From an uncultured Ignavibacteria bacterium (GTDB lineage Bacteria; Bacteroidota; Ignavibacteria; SZUA-365), in assembly GCA_913061095.1 (NCBI GenBank), contig CAJXVM010000007.1:62001-126000 (forward strand): a DNA stretch of 64,000 nucleotides. Reading direction: 5' to 3'. The position numbers and the translations under genes were made by a program. Positions 48,574-58,448 of the stretch are shown here, one piece after another (within the stretch, counting starts at the first letter, position 1; each line of letters begins with the position of its first letter). The notes under the pieces are model-generated. The model was given only the letters and a program-made list of their open reading frames with translations. It was not told the DNA's origin and made no database searches.

Positions 48574-49998
48574 ATGTCCCGAACAATGACACTCCGATTC
48601 GCGCCCAGTCCGACGGGCTACCTGCATGTCGGCGGCGCGCGCACCGCCATTTTCAACTGGCTGTTTGCCCGCAGCGCGGGCGGACGCTTCCTTCTGCGCA
48701 TCGAAGACACCGACCGGGAGCGGTCGAGCGATGCAATGACACGCGAGATCCTGGGCGGACTGACCTGGCTCGGCGTGGACTGGGACGGCGAGCCGGTGAT
48801 ACAGTCCGCCCGCATCGAACGCCACCGCGAGGAATGCCTCCGTCTCGAAGCGGAAGGCCGCGCATACCGCTGCTACTGCACGCAGGAGGAGCTGGAGGCC
48901 AAGCGCGAGAAGGCCGAGTCCGCCGGCGGCGCCTTTCTCTACGACCGCACCTGCCGGCATCTCACCGCCGAGCAGCGGCAGGCGCTGGATGCCGAGGGGC
49001 GATCCCATGTGCTCCGATTTGCCGTCCCCGACGGCCGTACGGTGTTCAACGACATCGTGCATGACGAGACATCCTTCAGCAACGAGGAAATTGACGACTT
49101 CGTCATCCTGCGCTCCGACGGCACGCCCACGTACATGATGGCCGTCGTGGTCGACGACCACGACATGGAGGTCACGCACGTCCTTCGCGGCGACGACCAT
49201 CTCTCCAACACGCCCAAGCAGGTCATGCTCTACCGCGCGCTCGGCTACGAAATGCCGCAGTTCGGCCACCTGCCGCTGATTCTCGGCGCCGACAAAAAGC
49301 GGCTCTCGAAGCGGCACGGCGCCACGTCCGTCGGGGAGTTCCAGCAGCGCGGCTACCTGCCCGAGGCGATGTTCAACTTCCTCGCCCTGCTGGGATGGTC
49401 GCCCGGGGATGACCGCGAAATCCTTTCGCGCGACGAACTGGTGGACACCTTCGACATCGTGCGCGTGCTGAAGAAAAGCTCGGTATTCGACGAAGAAAAG
49501 CTCGACTGGATGAACGGTCAGCATATCCGGCTGCTGGATGACGAGGACCTGTTCCGCCGCATCCTGCGGCATCGTCCCGATGACCTCGCGGACATCCCCG
49601 AAGACGACATCCGCCGCATCGTGCCGCTGATGAAGGAGCGCATGGAGCGGCTGCCGGATTTCTTCGCGAACGGACGCTACTTCTACACCGATCCGGAGGA
49701 ATACGACGAGAATGGCGTGGCGAAGCGCTGGAAGGCGGGCACCGGTGCGCTGCTGCGTGGGCTGCTGCCGCGGCTCGAGGAGTGCGACTTCAGCGCCGCG
49801 ACGCTTGAGGAGGTCATCCGTGGGGCGGCCGAGGATGCCGGCGTCGGCGCGGGCAAACTCATTCATCCCATCCGCCTCGCGCTCACCGGCACGACGGCCT
49901 CGCCGAGTCTCTTCGACATGATGGAGGTGCTCGGACGCGATGTATGCCTGCGCCGCCTCCGCGCGGCCCTCGAGCGCATTTCCGAACCGGAGGGATAA
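48574..49998 (+). CDS. gltX: Glutamate--tRNA ligase
   Basis: LRFAPSPTGYLHVGGARTAIFNWLFARSAGGRFLLRIEDTDRERS...DKKRLSKRHGATSV. Confidence 0.97.
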   Translation: MSRTMTLRFAPSPTGYLHVGGARTAIFNWLFARSAGGRFLLRIEDTDRERSSDAMTREILGGLTWLGVDWDGEPVIQSARIERHREECLRLEAEGRAYRCYCTQEELEAKREKAESAGGAFLYDRTCRHLTAEQRQALDAEGRSHVLRFAVPDGRTVFNDIVHDETSFSNEEIDDFVILRSDGTPTYMMAVVVDDHDMEVTHVLRGDDHLSNTPKQVMLYRALGYEMPQFGHLPLILGADKKRLSKRHGATSVGEFQQRGYLPEAMFNFLALLGWSPGDDREILSRDELVDTFDIVRVLKKSSVFDEEKLDWMNGQHIRLLDDEDLFRRILRHRPDDLADIPEDDIRRIVPLMKERMERLPDFFANGRYFYTDPEEYDENGVAKRWKAGTGALLRGLLPRLEECDFSAATLEEVIRGAAEDAGVGAGKLIHPIRLALTGTTASPSLFDMMEVLGRDVCLRRLRAALERISEPEG

Positions 49999-50055
49999 CG
50001 GGATTTGCACCGACCGCCGGTTGTGGAAATGACCTGAATGGCGTAGTTTGAAAAG

Positions 50056-50424
50056 ATGGAAAAGAAGCACTTCATACGGTTGCAGAACGCCGTTTTTTAC
50101 GGATATCACGGGAATTTTCACGAGGAGCGCCACCTCGGCGGACGCTTCCACATCGACGTGGAGCTGGAGACGGATTTCGAGGAGGCCGCGAAGGTTGACA
50201 GCCTGGAAAAGACGGTCAATTACGAAGACGTCTACAACCTCATCCAGGACCTGGTCACCAAGGAGTCGTTCAAACTCATCGAGACCGTGGCGCGGCGCAT
50301 CGCCGAGCGCATCCTCGAGCAGTTCCCGGAAGTGAACGGCGTGGCCGTGCGCGTGCGCAAGCCCGGCGTGCCCATCAAGGGTGTCATCGACTACGTGGAG
50401 GTGGAAGTCGATGAGCGCCGCTGA
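50056..50424 (+). CDS. folB: Dihydroneopterin aldolase
   Basis: RLQNAVFYGYHGNFHEERHLGGRFHIDVELETD...TVNYEDVYNLIQDLV. Confidence 0.93.
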   Translation: MEKKHFIRLQNAVFYGYHGNFHEERHLGGRFHIDVELETDFEEAAKVDSLEKTVNYEDVYNLIQDLVTKESFKLIETVARRIAERILEQFPEVNGVAVRVRKPGVPIKGVIDYVEVEVDERR

Positions 50425-51049
50425 CACGCAGTCCGTCGCCATCCCCCCGCGTATCGCGCAGGGCGAAACGGTGTATCTCGGACTGGGATCCAACATTGGC
50501 AACCGCGCCCATGCGATGCAGGAGGCGTTGGACCGCATCGCGCTGCTGCCCGATACCGACGTGCTGCGCACCTCCAGCGTCTACGAGAGCGAACCCTGGG
50601 GCGACTCCGCACAGGGGCAGTTTTTCAACGCCGTCGCGGAGATCCGCACGGCGCTGGAGCCCGCCGCGCTGCTGCGGGCATTGAAGGATATCGAGCGCGA
50701 CATTGGTCGCGTACCGACGCGGCGGTACGGTCCCCGGCTGATCGATATCGACATCCTGCTTTACGGCGAGCGTGTCGTGCACGATGAACGACTGGAGATT
50801 CCGCATCCCGGACTGACTGAGCGGCAGTTCGTGCTGCTGCCGCTGCAGGAGCTCGCCGGTACGGAGATGCATCCCGTCCTCCACGCGTCCATCGCCGCGC
50901 TCACCGAGAGCGCGCCCGACAGCGGACGCATCTGGCCGACGAACGCGCGCCTCGAGCCGTCCGCCACGGCCGCCAGGAGCGCACGCCGCGCATCCCGGCG
51001 CAGAAAAGGCGCGCTCCGCCGCGACCGCCGCAGCATCCGCCGCCGCTGA
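50411..51049 (+). CDS. folK: 2-amino-4-hydroxy-6-hydroxymethyldihydropteridine diphosphokinase
   Basis: VYLGLGSNIGNRAHAMQEAL...SSVYESEPWG...FFNAVAEIRT...RYGPRLIDIDILLYG...IPHPGLTERQFVLLPLQELA; overlaps folB. Confidence 0.96.
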   Translation: MSAADTQSVAIPPRIAQGETVYLGLGSNIGNRAHAMQEALDRIALLPDTDVLRTSSVYESEPWGDSAQGQFFNAVAEIRTALEPAALLRALKDIERDIGRVPTRRYGPRLIDIDILLYGERVVHDERLEIPHPGLTERQFVLLPLQELAGTEMHPVLHASIAALTESAPDSGRIWPTNARLEPSATAARSARRASRRRKGALRRDRRSIRRR

Positions 51050-51116
51050 ACGGCGGCATCCCGCTGAAAGCGGAGATCCCGCTGAATGCGGCAGCATCCC
51101 GCGAAGCGGGCATCCG
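51041..51116. repeat. Cluster of four short tandem hairpins
   Basis: CCGCCGCTGAACGGCGG, CCGCTGAAAGCGG, CCGCTGAATGCGG, CCCGCGAAGCGGG separated by (A)GCATC/AGATC-type linkers. Confidence 0.75.
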
Positions 51117-51150
51117 CACGGTAACCGCCACGAGAACCGACACAGGTGCA

Positions 51151-51810
51151 ATGCAGAAAGACATCCGCTACATCGCCATCGAGGGAGTGATCGGGGCCGG
51201 CAAGACCAGCCTGGCCCGCCTGCTGCACGAGCGGCTGGGCGGACAGCTGGTGCTCGAGCGCTTCGAGGAGAATCCCTTTCTCGAACGCTTCTACCAGCAC
51301 CCCGAGCGCTACGCGTTTCAGACACAGCTGTTCTTTTTGCTCACGCGCTTCAAACAGCTGCAGACGCTCTCGCAGCAGGAGCTGTTCGCGGATTTTCTGA
51401 TCACGGATTACATTTTCGAGAAAGACAAGATTTTCGCGCATCTCAACCTGCAGGACGACGAGTTGCATCTCTACGACATGCTCGCGGCGAACATGGAGAA
51501 AAGCCTCGCCAAGCCGGATCTCATCGTATATCTGCAGTCGAGCGTGGAGCGGCTGATGGCCAATATCCGCCTGCGTGGGCGGGATTTCGAGCGCGCCATG
51601 TCGCGGAAGTACATCTCCGACCTTAATGACGCATACAATTATTTCTTCTTCCGCTATAAGTCCTCGCCGCTGCTCATCGTCAACGCGACGGAGATCGATT
51701 TCGTCAAGCACGAGGATCATCTCGACGAGCTGATCCGGGAAATCCTCAAGCCCGACCACGTCGCCACCGAATACTACACACCCATGTCACGACTGCCACG
51801 GGATTCCTGA
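51151..51810 (+). CDS. Deoxynucleoside kinase
   Basis: YIAIEGVIGAGKTSLARLLHERLGG...ERFEENPFLERFYQHPERYAFQTQLFFLLTRFKQL. Confidence 0.94.
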   Translation: MQKDIRYIAIEGVIGAGKTSLARLLHERLGGQLVLERFEENPFLERFYQHPERYAFQTQLFFLLTRFKQLQTLSQQELFADFLITDYIFEKDKIFAHLNLQDDELHLYDMLAANMEKSLAKPDLIVYLQSSVERLMANIRLRGRDFERAMSRKYISDLNDAYNYFFFRYKSSPLLIVNATEIDFVKHEDHLDELIREILKPDHVATEYYTPMSRLPRDS

Positions 51811-52004
51811 TGCTGTTCCGTATCATATTCATCGCCGTCATCGGCTGGTTTGTTTTCCGCCTGTTTCGCATGCTGACCGGCGCCTCGCGTGGCCGTCAGC
51901 GTCCGCGCAATCCCTTCGAATCCACCCGCCGCCGCAAAAATTTCGACGGCAAGGCCGTGGACGCCGATTTCGAGGAACTCGACGACGAAAGGGACGAGAA
52001 GTGA
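51810..52004 (+). CDS. Small membrane protein (DUF4834-like)
   Basis: 64 aa with one N-terminal TM helix and a basic/acidic tail; start overlaps the upstream stop (TGATG). Confidence 0.6.
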   Translation: MLFRIIFIAVIGWFVFRLFRMLTGASRGRQRPRNPFESTRRRKNFDGKAVDADFEELDDERDEK

Positions 52005-52020
52005 GCGGGAAAGGCACGGC

Positions 52021-53157
52021 ATGAAATTCCTGGAAAAATCCTTCAAGCGCCTGCTGTTCGGATTCTTCCGCCTTTTCGTGCATGCACGGACGGTAACCAC
52101 CGTACCGCGCAATTCCGTGCACAATGTTCTCGTCATCCGGCAGCACAATCAGCTCGGCGACATGCTCTGCGCCGTGCCGCTGCTGCGTGCCCTGCGCGCG
52201 ACGTATCCTGACGCGCACATCGCCCTGCTGGCGCGTCCGCTGAACAGCGAGATCCTGCGCGGGGCGCCTTTCCTCGACGAGATCATCGTGTACGACAAGA
52301 AGAAATTCGTGCGCTCGCCCTTCACCGTGTGGCGTTTCGGCCGCGCGCTGAAGCGACGGCGCTTCGATCTCGCGATGACGCCCAGTACGGTGTCGATGTC
52401 CGTCACCAGCGACGTACTGACCTGGTTTTCCGGGGCGAAGCGGCGCATCGGTCCGGCCGCGCTGAACGGCAAAAAGAACCTTACCGCGTATTTCTACAAC
52501 GTGGCGGTGAATCTCGACTGGCGACGCGATCCCACGCGGCATCAGACGCAGCGTAATCTCGACATCGCATCCATTCTCGTGCTCGACCCGGTATCGCCCG
52601 AGCTGGAGATCGGACTCAGTGATGAGGAGATACGCCAGGGCCGCGAGCGCATCACCGCGAAGAGCGGCGGGCGGGATATCGTGATCGGTTTTCATCCCGG
52701 CGCGGCGAAGATTCCCAACCGCTGGGATGCGCTGCGCTTTGCGGAGATCGCAAACCGCTGCGCGGAGATATACGGCGCGTTCATCGTGATCACGGCTGGT
52801 CCCGACGACGATGAGCCGCTGCACGAGATGACGCTGAACATGCCCAACGCCTGCCTTGTCATGCACAACGAACCCATCCGTGAGGTAGCCGCGGTGATCA
52901 GCAACTGTGATCTGTACGTGACGAATGACACCGGCATGATGCATGTGTCCGCCGGCGTCGGCACGCCGACGCTGAGTCTGTTCGGTCCGACCGATCCGCT
53001 GCAGTGGGCGCCGCCGGGCGATCAGCACCGTTTCATCCTCGGGCAGGGCAACAGCGTAGAGGCCATTTCCGCCGACAAGGTCTGGCATGTACTCACCGAG
53101 ATGCTGCGGCGGCAGCATGTGCGGATGAAGGAATCCGTCGCCGAGGAGAAGGAATAG
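52021..53157 (+). CDS. Glycosyltransferase family 9 protein
   Basis: VLVIRQHNQLGDMLCAVPLLRALRATYPDAHIALLARPLN...IGFHPGAAKIPNRW...DLYVTNDTGMMHVSAGVGTPTLSLFGPTDPLQWAP. Confidence 0.9.
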   Translation: MKFLEKSFKRLLFGFFRLFVHARTVTTVPRNSVHNVLVIRQHNQLGDMLCAVPLLRALRATYPDAHIALLARPLNSEILRGAPFLDEIIVYDKKKFVRSPFTVWRFGRALKRRRFDLAMTPSTVSMSVTSDVLTWFSGAKRRIGPAALNGKKNLTAYFYNVAVNLDWRRDPTRHQTQRNLDIASILVLDPVSPELEIGLSDEEIRQGRERITAKSGGRDIVIGFHPGAAKIPNRWDALRFAEIANRCAEIYGAFIVITAGPDDDEPLHEMTLNMPNACLVMHNEPIREVAAVISNCDLYVTNDTGMMHVSAGVGTPTLSLFGPTDPLQWAPPGDQHRFILGQGNSVEAISADKVWHVLTEMLRRQHVRMKESVAEEKE

Positions 53158-53161
53158 CGCC

Positions 53162-54718
53162 ATGCCGAACCGCATCCGCCGCCTTGCGGCCATCGATCTC
53201 GGGACGAACTCCTTTCACCTCGTCATCGCCGACGTGAGGAGCAACGGGAAATTTAACGTGCTCGGCAAGGACAAGGAGGTCGTGCGTCTCGGCGAGGGCG
53301 TGACCGACATGAAGCATCTCGGCGACGAGGCGATGGAGCGCGCGCTGGAGACGCTGCGGCGCTTCAAGCTTCTCGCGCACTCCCACGACGCGCGCATCCG
53401 CGCCATCGCCACCAGCGCCGTGCGCGAGGCGAACAACCGGCAGGTCTTTGTCGACCGCGTGCGGGAGGAACTGGACATCGACATCGAAGTTGTCAGCGGC
53501 TTCGAGGAGGCGCGGCTGATCTATCTCGGCGTCATGCAGGCGCTTCCGGTGTACCAGCAGAAACTGCTGCTCGTGGACATCGGCGGCGGCAGCACCGAGT
53601 TCCTCATCGGCGAGCAGGGTGGCGTGCAGTACGCCAACAGCCTCAAGCTCGGGGCCGTGCGCCTCACCCGGCGCTTTTTCAGCGGATCGTCACTGAAGGG
53701 GAAGCATGTCGAGCAGTGCCGCGCCTGGCTGTCCGGCGCGCTGCATCCCATCGTGCGCGCCATGCGCGGACGCAGTGTGGAGACCGTAGTCGGTTCCTCC
53801 GGCACGATACTCAACACCGCGGCGATGATACTCGCCGCGAAGGGCGAGACCTTCAACGAGGATGCGGGCAACGTGACTTTCACGCGGAAGGAACTCGGGC
53901 GCGTGGTCGATGCGGTACTTTCGGCAAAGACGGCGGAGAAGCGCCGGCAGATTCCGGGCATGGATCCCGCGCGGGCGGACATCATCGTGGCCGGCGTGCT
54001 CATTCTCGAGCAGATTTTCGAGCAGCTGCGCATCGAGCGCATGACGACGAGTAAATACGCGCTGCGCGAGGGCATCCTGCTCGACACGATACAGAAAATC
54101 ATCGGAGAGGAGCGGTCGGTCGATCACCTCACTGACATCCGCAAGGCCAGCATCTACCATCTCGCCGAATCCTGTCATTACGAGCCGCGGCATGCCGCCA
54201 CGGTGCGCAAGTACGCGCTGGCGCTGTTCGATCAGCTGCACGGGCTGCACGGGCTCGGCAACACCGAACGCGAGTATCTCGAGGCCGCGGCCGTGCTGCA
54301 CGACATCGGCTATCACATCGCGCATTCGCAGCATCACAAGCACAGCTACTACCTCATCCGGCACAGCGAGCTGCTCGGCTTCACCGACCGGGAGATCGAG
54401 ATCATCTCCAACGTGGCGCGCTATCACCGGAAGAGCCATCCGAAGCAGAAGCATGACGGCTATCCGAAGCTCGGTGAGAAGGATCGCCTGCGCGTTCGCA
54501 AGCTCGCTGCCATCCTGCGCATCGCCGACGGACTCGACCGCCGCCACCGCGACATTTTCGCCAGCCTGCACTGCGAGGACGCAGACGGCAGCCTGCGCAT
54601 CCAGCTCGGGCTCAAGCGCGAAGCCGACACCAGCATCGAGCTCTGGGGCGCCGAGCGCCGCAAAGAGCTGTTCGAGGAGGTGTACGGGAGAGTGGTGGAA
54701 TTAGAGGTCGAGAAGTAG
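53162..54718 (+). CDS. Ppx/GppA phosphatase family protein
   Basis: RLAAIDLGTNSFHLVIADV...RAIATSAVREANNRQVFVDRV...LLLVDIGGGSTEFLIGE; C-terminal HD-type region AAAVLHDIGYHIAHSQHHKHSYYLI. Confidence 0.94.
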   Translation: MPNRIRRLAAIDLGTNSFHLVIADVRSNGKFNVLGKDKEVVRLGEGVTDMKHLGDEAMERALETLRRFKLLAHSHDARIRAIATSAVREANNRQVFVDRVREELDIDIEVVSGFEEARLIYLGVMQALPVYQQKLLLVDIGGGSTEFLIGEQGGVQYANSLKLGAVRLTRRFFSGSSLKGKHVEQCRAWLSGALHPIVRAMRGRSVETVVGSSGTILNTAAMILAAKGETFNEDAGNVTFTRKELGRVVDAVLSAKTAEKRRQIPGMDPARADIIVAGVLILEQIFEQLRIERMTTSKYALREGILLDTIQKIIGEERSVDHLTDIRKASIYHLAESCHYEPRHAATVRKYALALFDQLHGLHGLGNTEREYLEAAAVLHDIGYHIAHSQHHKHSYYLIRHSELLGFTDREIEIISNVARYHRKSHPKQKHDGYPKLGEKDRLRVRKLAAILRIADGLDRRHRDIFASLHCEDADGSLRIQLGLKREADTSIELWGAERRKELFEEVYGRVVELEVEK

Positions 54719-54750
54719 GCAGGGGGTTTTTACATCCCCCCTGCAAATTT
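54719..54750 (+). terminator. Possible terminator hairpin downstream of ppx/gppA
   Basis: GCAGGGGG ... CCCCCTGC followed by AAATTTTC. Confidence 0.5.
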
Positions 54751-54798
54751 TCGTATCTTGTATGATTGCATGTCGAACAGCAATCACACGGCGCACTC

Positions 54799-56301
54799 AT
54801 GGTAGACGTCTACATCGAAGATCTCGCGCAGCATGTCGGTTCGGAAGTCACGCTCAAGGGCTGGCTTTACAACAAGCGCGAGGGCGGAAAAATCCTGTTT
54901 CTCATCCTGCGCGACGGCACGGGGCTGTGCCAGTGTGTGCTGTCCGCGGACAGCGTGTCCGAAGCGGACTGGGAGAGCGCCCATACGCTCACGCAGGAAT
55001 CCTCCTTCACGGTCACGGGCGCCGTGCGCGCCGACGAGCGCGCGCCGGGCGGCTATGAAATGGACGTGCGCACGCTTTCGGTGGTCCATGTCGCCGAGGA
55101 ATACCCGATCACGCCGAAGGAGCACAGCATCGATTTCCTCGCGCCGCGGCGCCACCTGTGGATCCGATCCCGCCGGCAGGCGGCCATCCTGCGGATCCGG
55201 CACAGCATCATCCGCGCCATCCGCAATTTCTTCGACGATCGCGGTTTCGTGCTGTTCGACGCTCCCATCCTCACTCCGAACGCCGTCGAGGGGACGTCCA
55301 CCCTCTTCGAGACCGAGTACTTCGACCTGGGCAAGGCGTATCTCACGCAGTCCGGCCAGCTCTACGGCGAAGCGGGCGCGATGGCGCTGGGCAAGATTTA
55401 CGTGTTCGGTCCGACCTTCCGCGCCGAGGCCTCGAAGACGCGCCGCCACCTGACCGAGTTCTGGATGGTGGAGCCGGAAATGGCCTGGTTCGATCTCGAT
55501 GACGACATGACGCTCGCCGAGGAGTTCATTTCGCACATCGTGCAGACGGTGCTGAAGGAACGCAAGCATGAACTCGCCGAACTCGAACGCGACACCGCGG
55601 CGCTTGAGAACATCCTCCCGCCCTTCCCGCGCGTCTCCTACGACGAGGCGGTGGAGATGCTGCACAGTGAGAAGACAGGCGAAATGGTGGACGAACGCAT
55701 CGCGGCGGCGGAGAAGGAGCGCGAGGAGCTCACCGCCGAGCTGGAGGAGGGAAAGAAGAATTACAACCAGATGAAGGAATGGAAGCGCAAGAAGTTCGAC
55801 GCGCGGGAGATCCAGATCCGCGTACGCCTCGACGAGATCGAAGAGCTGCTGCGCAACCTGCCGAAGTGGAAGGAAAGCGCAAAGAATTTCGAGCACGGCG
55901 CCGACCTCGGCGGCAGCGACGAGACCGTGCTGACCTGGTATTTCGACCGTCCGGTGATCGTGCACCGCTATCCCGCGGCCGTGAAGGCGTTTTACATGAA
56001 GCGGGATCCGGAGGATGAAACAAAGGCGCTGGCGATGGACGTGCTTGCGCCGGAGGGCTACGGGGAGATCATCGGCGGCAGTCAGCGCGAGGACAATCTC
56101 GACTACCTGCTCGAGCGCATCCGCGAGCACGACCTGCCGCAGGAGGTGTTCGAGTGGTTCCTCGACCTGCGCCGCTACGGCAGCGTGCCGCATTCCGGCT
56201 TCGGCCTCGGCGTGGAGCGCACCGTCGCGTGGATCTGCGGCATCGATCACGTGCGCGAGACCATCCCCTTCCCACGGATGATTCATCGGAATTCGCCGTA
56301 G
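54799..56301 (+). CDS. asnS: Asparagine--tRNA ligase with an internal insertion
   Basis: OB fold [29 protein letters not shown]; class II motifs [65 protein letters not shown]. Start placed at MVDVYIED; the ORF opens at 54766. Confidence 0.93.
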   Translation: MVDVYIEDLAQHVGSEVTLKGWLYNKREGGKILFLILRDGTGLCQCVLSADSVSEADWESAHTLTQESSFTVTGAVRADERAPGGYEMDVRTLSVVHVAEEYPITPKEHSIDFLAPRRHLWIRSRRQAAILRIRHSIIRAIRNFFDDRGFVLFDAPILTPNAVEGTSTLFETEYFDLGKAYLTQSGQLYGEAGAMALGKIYVFGPTFRAEASKTRRHLTEFWMVEPEMAWFDLDDDMTLAEEFISHIVQTVLKERKHELAELERDTAALENILPPFPRVSYDEAVEMLHSEKTGEMVDERIAAAEKEREELTAELEEGKKNYNQMKEWKRKKFDAREIQIRVRLDEIEELLRNLPKWKESAKNFEHGADLGGSDETVLTWYFDRPVIVHRYPAAVKAFYMKRDPEDETKALAMDVLAPEGYGEIIGGSQREDNLDYLLERIREHDLPQEVFEWFLDLRRYGSVPHSGFGLGVERTVAWICGIDHVRETIPFPRMIHRNSP

Positions 56302-56451
56302 GGGATTCTTCTGCGGACCCGAGACAGGACAGTGCACCGCGTCTCAACGCAGGTGTCCGCGACGGATGTCCCTGAGGGACCTCGGCAGATATGCAGCGCC
56401 CGCCACGTCCGTTTGACACGGATCCGGCGGGCGTTCTCGTTGCCTGAAATC

Positions 56452-57384
56452 CTACGCGGATTCGAGGGTGAGCACGGTGATTTCGGGGGGACAGTTGATG
56501 CGGACGGGGATGCCGACGGTGCCGATGCCGCGGGTGACGTAGAGCTGGGTGCCGTCGAGGCGGTAGAGTCCCTCGATGTAGCCGGAGATCAGCGCGGCGG
56601 GCGTGATGACGGTGTCGAACACGCGCGCGATGACAATCTGTCCGCCATGCGTGTGGCCGCTGACCATGAGATCCACCCCCCACTCGGATGCTTCCTCCAG
56701 GTAATACGGTTTATGACAGAGCACGACATTCGGGATGCGCGCGTCGAGTCCATCGACGGCAGAGCGGAACAGGTTGTCAAAGGGATGGCCTGAACGCACG
56801 TCATCAAGTCCGATCAGCGCCAGCGGCGCGCCGTCGACGTCGAGTACGATGTGCTCGTTGCGCAGCATGCGAACACCGGCGTGCCCGAGTTCCTTCGAGA
56901 CGTAATCCGCGTCGGCGAAATAGTCATGGTTGCCCGTGCTGCCGTACACGCCGTAAGGCGCTTCGAGTTTCTGCAATGCGTCGGCGACGGCTTCGACCTC
57001 CTCGTTGCGGTTCTGGATGAAATCTCCGGGCAGCACAATGGCGTCGGGCTTCAGCTTGTTCATCCGGGTGACGTAGGGATCGATATCCTTCTTATCCATA
57101 TACGGCCCGGAATGAATATCCGAGATCATCGCGATGCGGAATCCCTCCACCCGCTTCGGGAGATTGTTGATGCGCACGGTCTTGTGCACGACTTCGAAAT
57201 CATCATCCCGGCTGACCTTCCCGACCATCGGTCCGCTGAGCGAAATAATCGTCAATCCGGACACGCCCTTGCGCATGAAATCGCGGCGGCCATGGTCTAC
57301 CTGTCCCGATTCAGAACGCGGCGCATCTCCAGCGGGAGCTGCATTCTTTTCTGGTTGTGCCTGTGGGCGATCCCCGTTTGACAT
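56452..57384 (-). CDS. Metallophosphoesterase with Tat-like signal (YkuE-like)
   Basis: RRDFMRKGVSGLTI; FRIAMISDIHSGPYMDKKDID...VLPGDFIQNRNEE...GSTGNHDYFAD...LMVSGHTHGGQIVI. Confidence 0.91.
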   Translation of the reverse strand: MSNGDRPQAQPEKNAAPAGDAPRSESGQVDHGRRDFMRKGVSGLTIISLSGPMVGKVSRDDDFEVVHKTVRINNLPKRVEGFRIAMISDIHSGPYMDKKDIDPYVTRMNKLKPDAIVLPGDFIQNRNEEVEAVADALQKLEAPYGVYGSTGNHDYFADADYVSKELGHAGVRMLRNEHIVLDVDGAPLALIGLDDVRSGHPFDNLFRSAVDGLDARIPNVVLCHKPYYLEEASEWGVDLMVSGHTHGGQIVIARVFDTVITPAALISGYIEGLYRLDGTQLYVTRGIGTVGIPVRINCPPEITVLTLESA

Positions 57385-57514
57385 CTATGACAATCCTTCT
57401 GTTATCCTGCAAAAACGGGCATCCAGAGATGCCCGTACTGCAAATAAAAACACGAAAATTGTGCTGTGAGTGCCCTGGATCGGGATTCGGCAGGGGCAAT
57501 CCCGCATCCCCATC

Positions 57515-58252
57515 TCAGAAGCGGACGCTGACGCCGAGCGCGATGTTCATCATGTCCGTCTCGGACTGCTTCGCATAGCGCTCCTCAAGAATCGGTGCGC
57601 CGTTGGGAGCCGCGGTGATGGAATCCTCATTGAAATATTTGGCTTCGCCGCCGTAAAGGTAGCGGACACGGCCATTGATGAACACTTCCACACCGCGTCC
57701 CGGCTCGTCTGTTTCACCGCGGTAGACGCGGAACATCACGCCCGCGCCGGCGCCGTAGCTGAAGGCGATGTCGTCGAGATTGACCGATCCGGCGATGTCA
57801 CTGTCTTCGAAGCGCTCGTCCTCCACCTTTGATTCGGTCCACAGGTAATGAAAGCCCACGAGGCCCTCGAAATACGGGCGAAACATGCCATCCTGCGGCT
57901 GGAAGCGGAGGAAGAGATGTCCGAGCGCGATGTTGTTGGAGGTGGTCAGATCGACGTTCACCAGCTGCACGGTGCTGGAGAAGGGCACATTGAAGGTGCG
58001 GCTGCCGTAGGTTGCGAAGCCGCCGGAGATGCCGGCCACGACGGGCAGCTTCGGGATCACATAGCCGAGGTCGAGCGAAAGTCCGAACCCCGCGTCATTC
58101 GAGTTTTCCTTGAACTCGTTCTGCGGGAGGGCGATGAGAAAATCGAGTCCGCCCTGGAATTGTCCGATCCTGTATTCCTGCGCGGAGGAGCGGACGGGGA
58201 TGAGCATCATCATCACAAGGATGCCGAGGGAAAGTGTCTTCATTGTATTCAT
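57515..58252 (-). CDS. Outer-membrane beta-barrel protein
   Basis: Signal peptide, alternating beta-strand pattern, C-terminal MNIALGVSVRF. Confidence 0.72.
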   Translation of the reverse strand: MNTMKTLSLGILVMMMLIPVRSSAQEYRIGQFQGGLDFLIALPQNEFKENSNDAGFGLSLDLGYVIPKLPVVAGISGGFATYGSRTFNVPFSSTVQLVNVDLTTSNNIALGHLFLRFQPQDGMFRPYFEGLVGFHYLWTESKVEDERFEDSDIAGSVNLDDIAFSYGAGAGVMFRVYRGETDEPGRGVEVFINGRVRYLYGGEAKYFNEDSITAAPNGAPILEERYAKQSETDMMNIALGVSVRF

Positions 58253-58448
58253 GGATCATGCCGAATATATGATGGATAAAAACCGGTCAGAATGAATCAT
58301 CACAGGGAAACGGGATTCGAAATCGGCAGTATTGACAGTGGAATGTCGATTTCCATTGCTTCTGTTTGATTTTGCAGGCATCTTACCGGATGCAGTGCAA
58401 TATACTGCACACTGATTGACGTTTCGAAATTGTGTATCCGGAGTTTCC

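Noticed and set aside
48559-50571. 670-aa minus-strand ORF over gltX and folB
   Set aside because: Antisense shadow of clear gltX/folB coding sequence.
54784-56337. 517-aa minus-strand ORF over asnS
   Set aside because: Shadow ORF; AsnRS motifs are on the plus strand.
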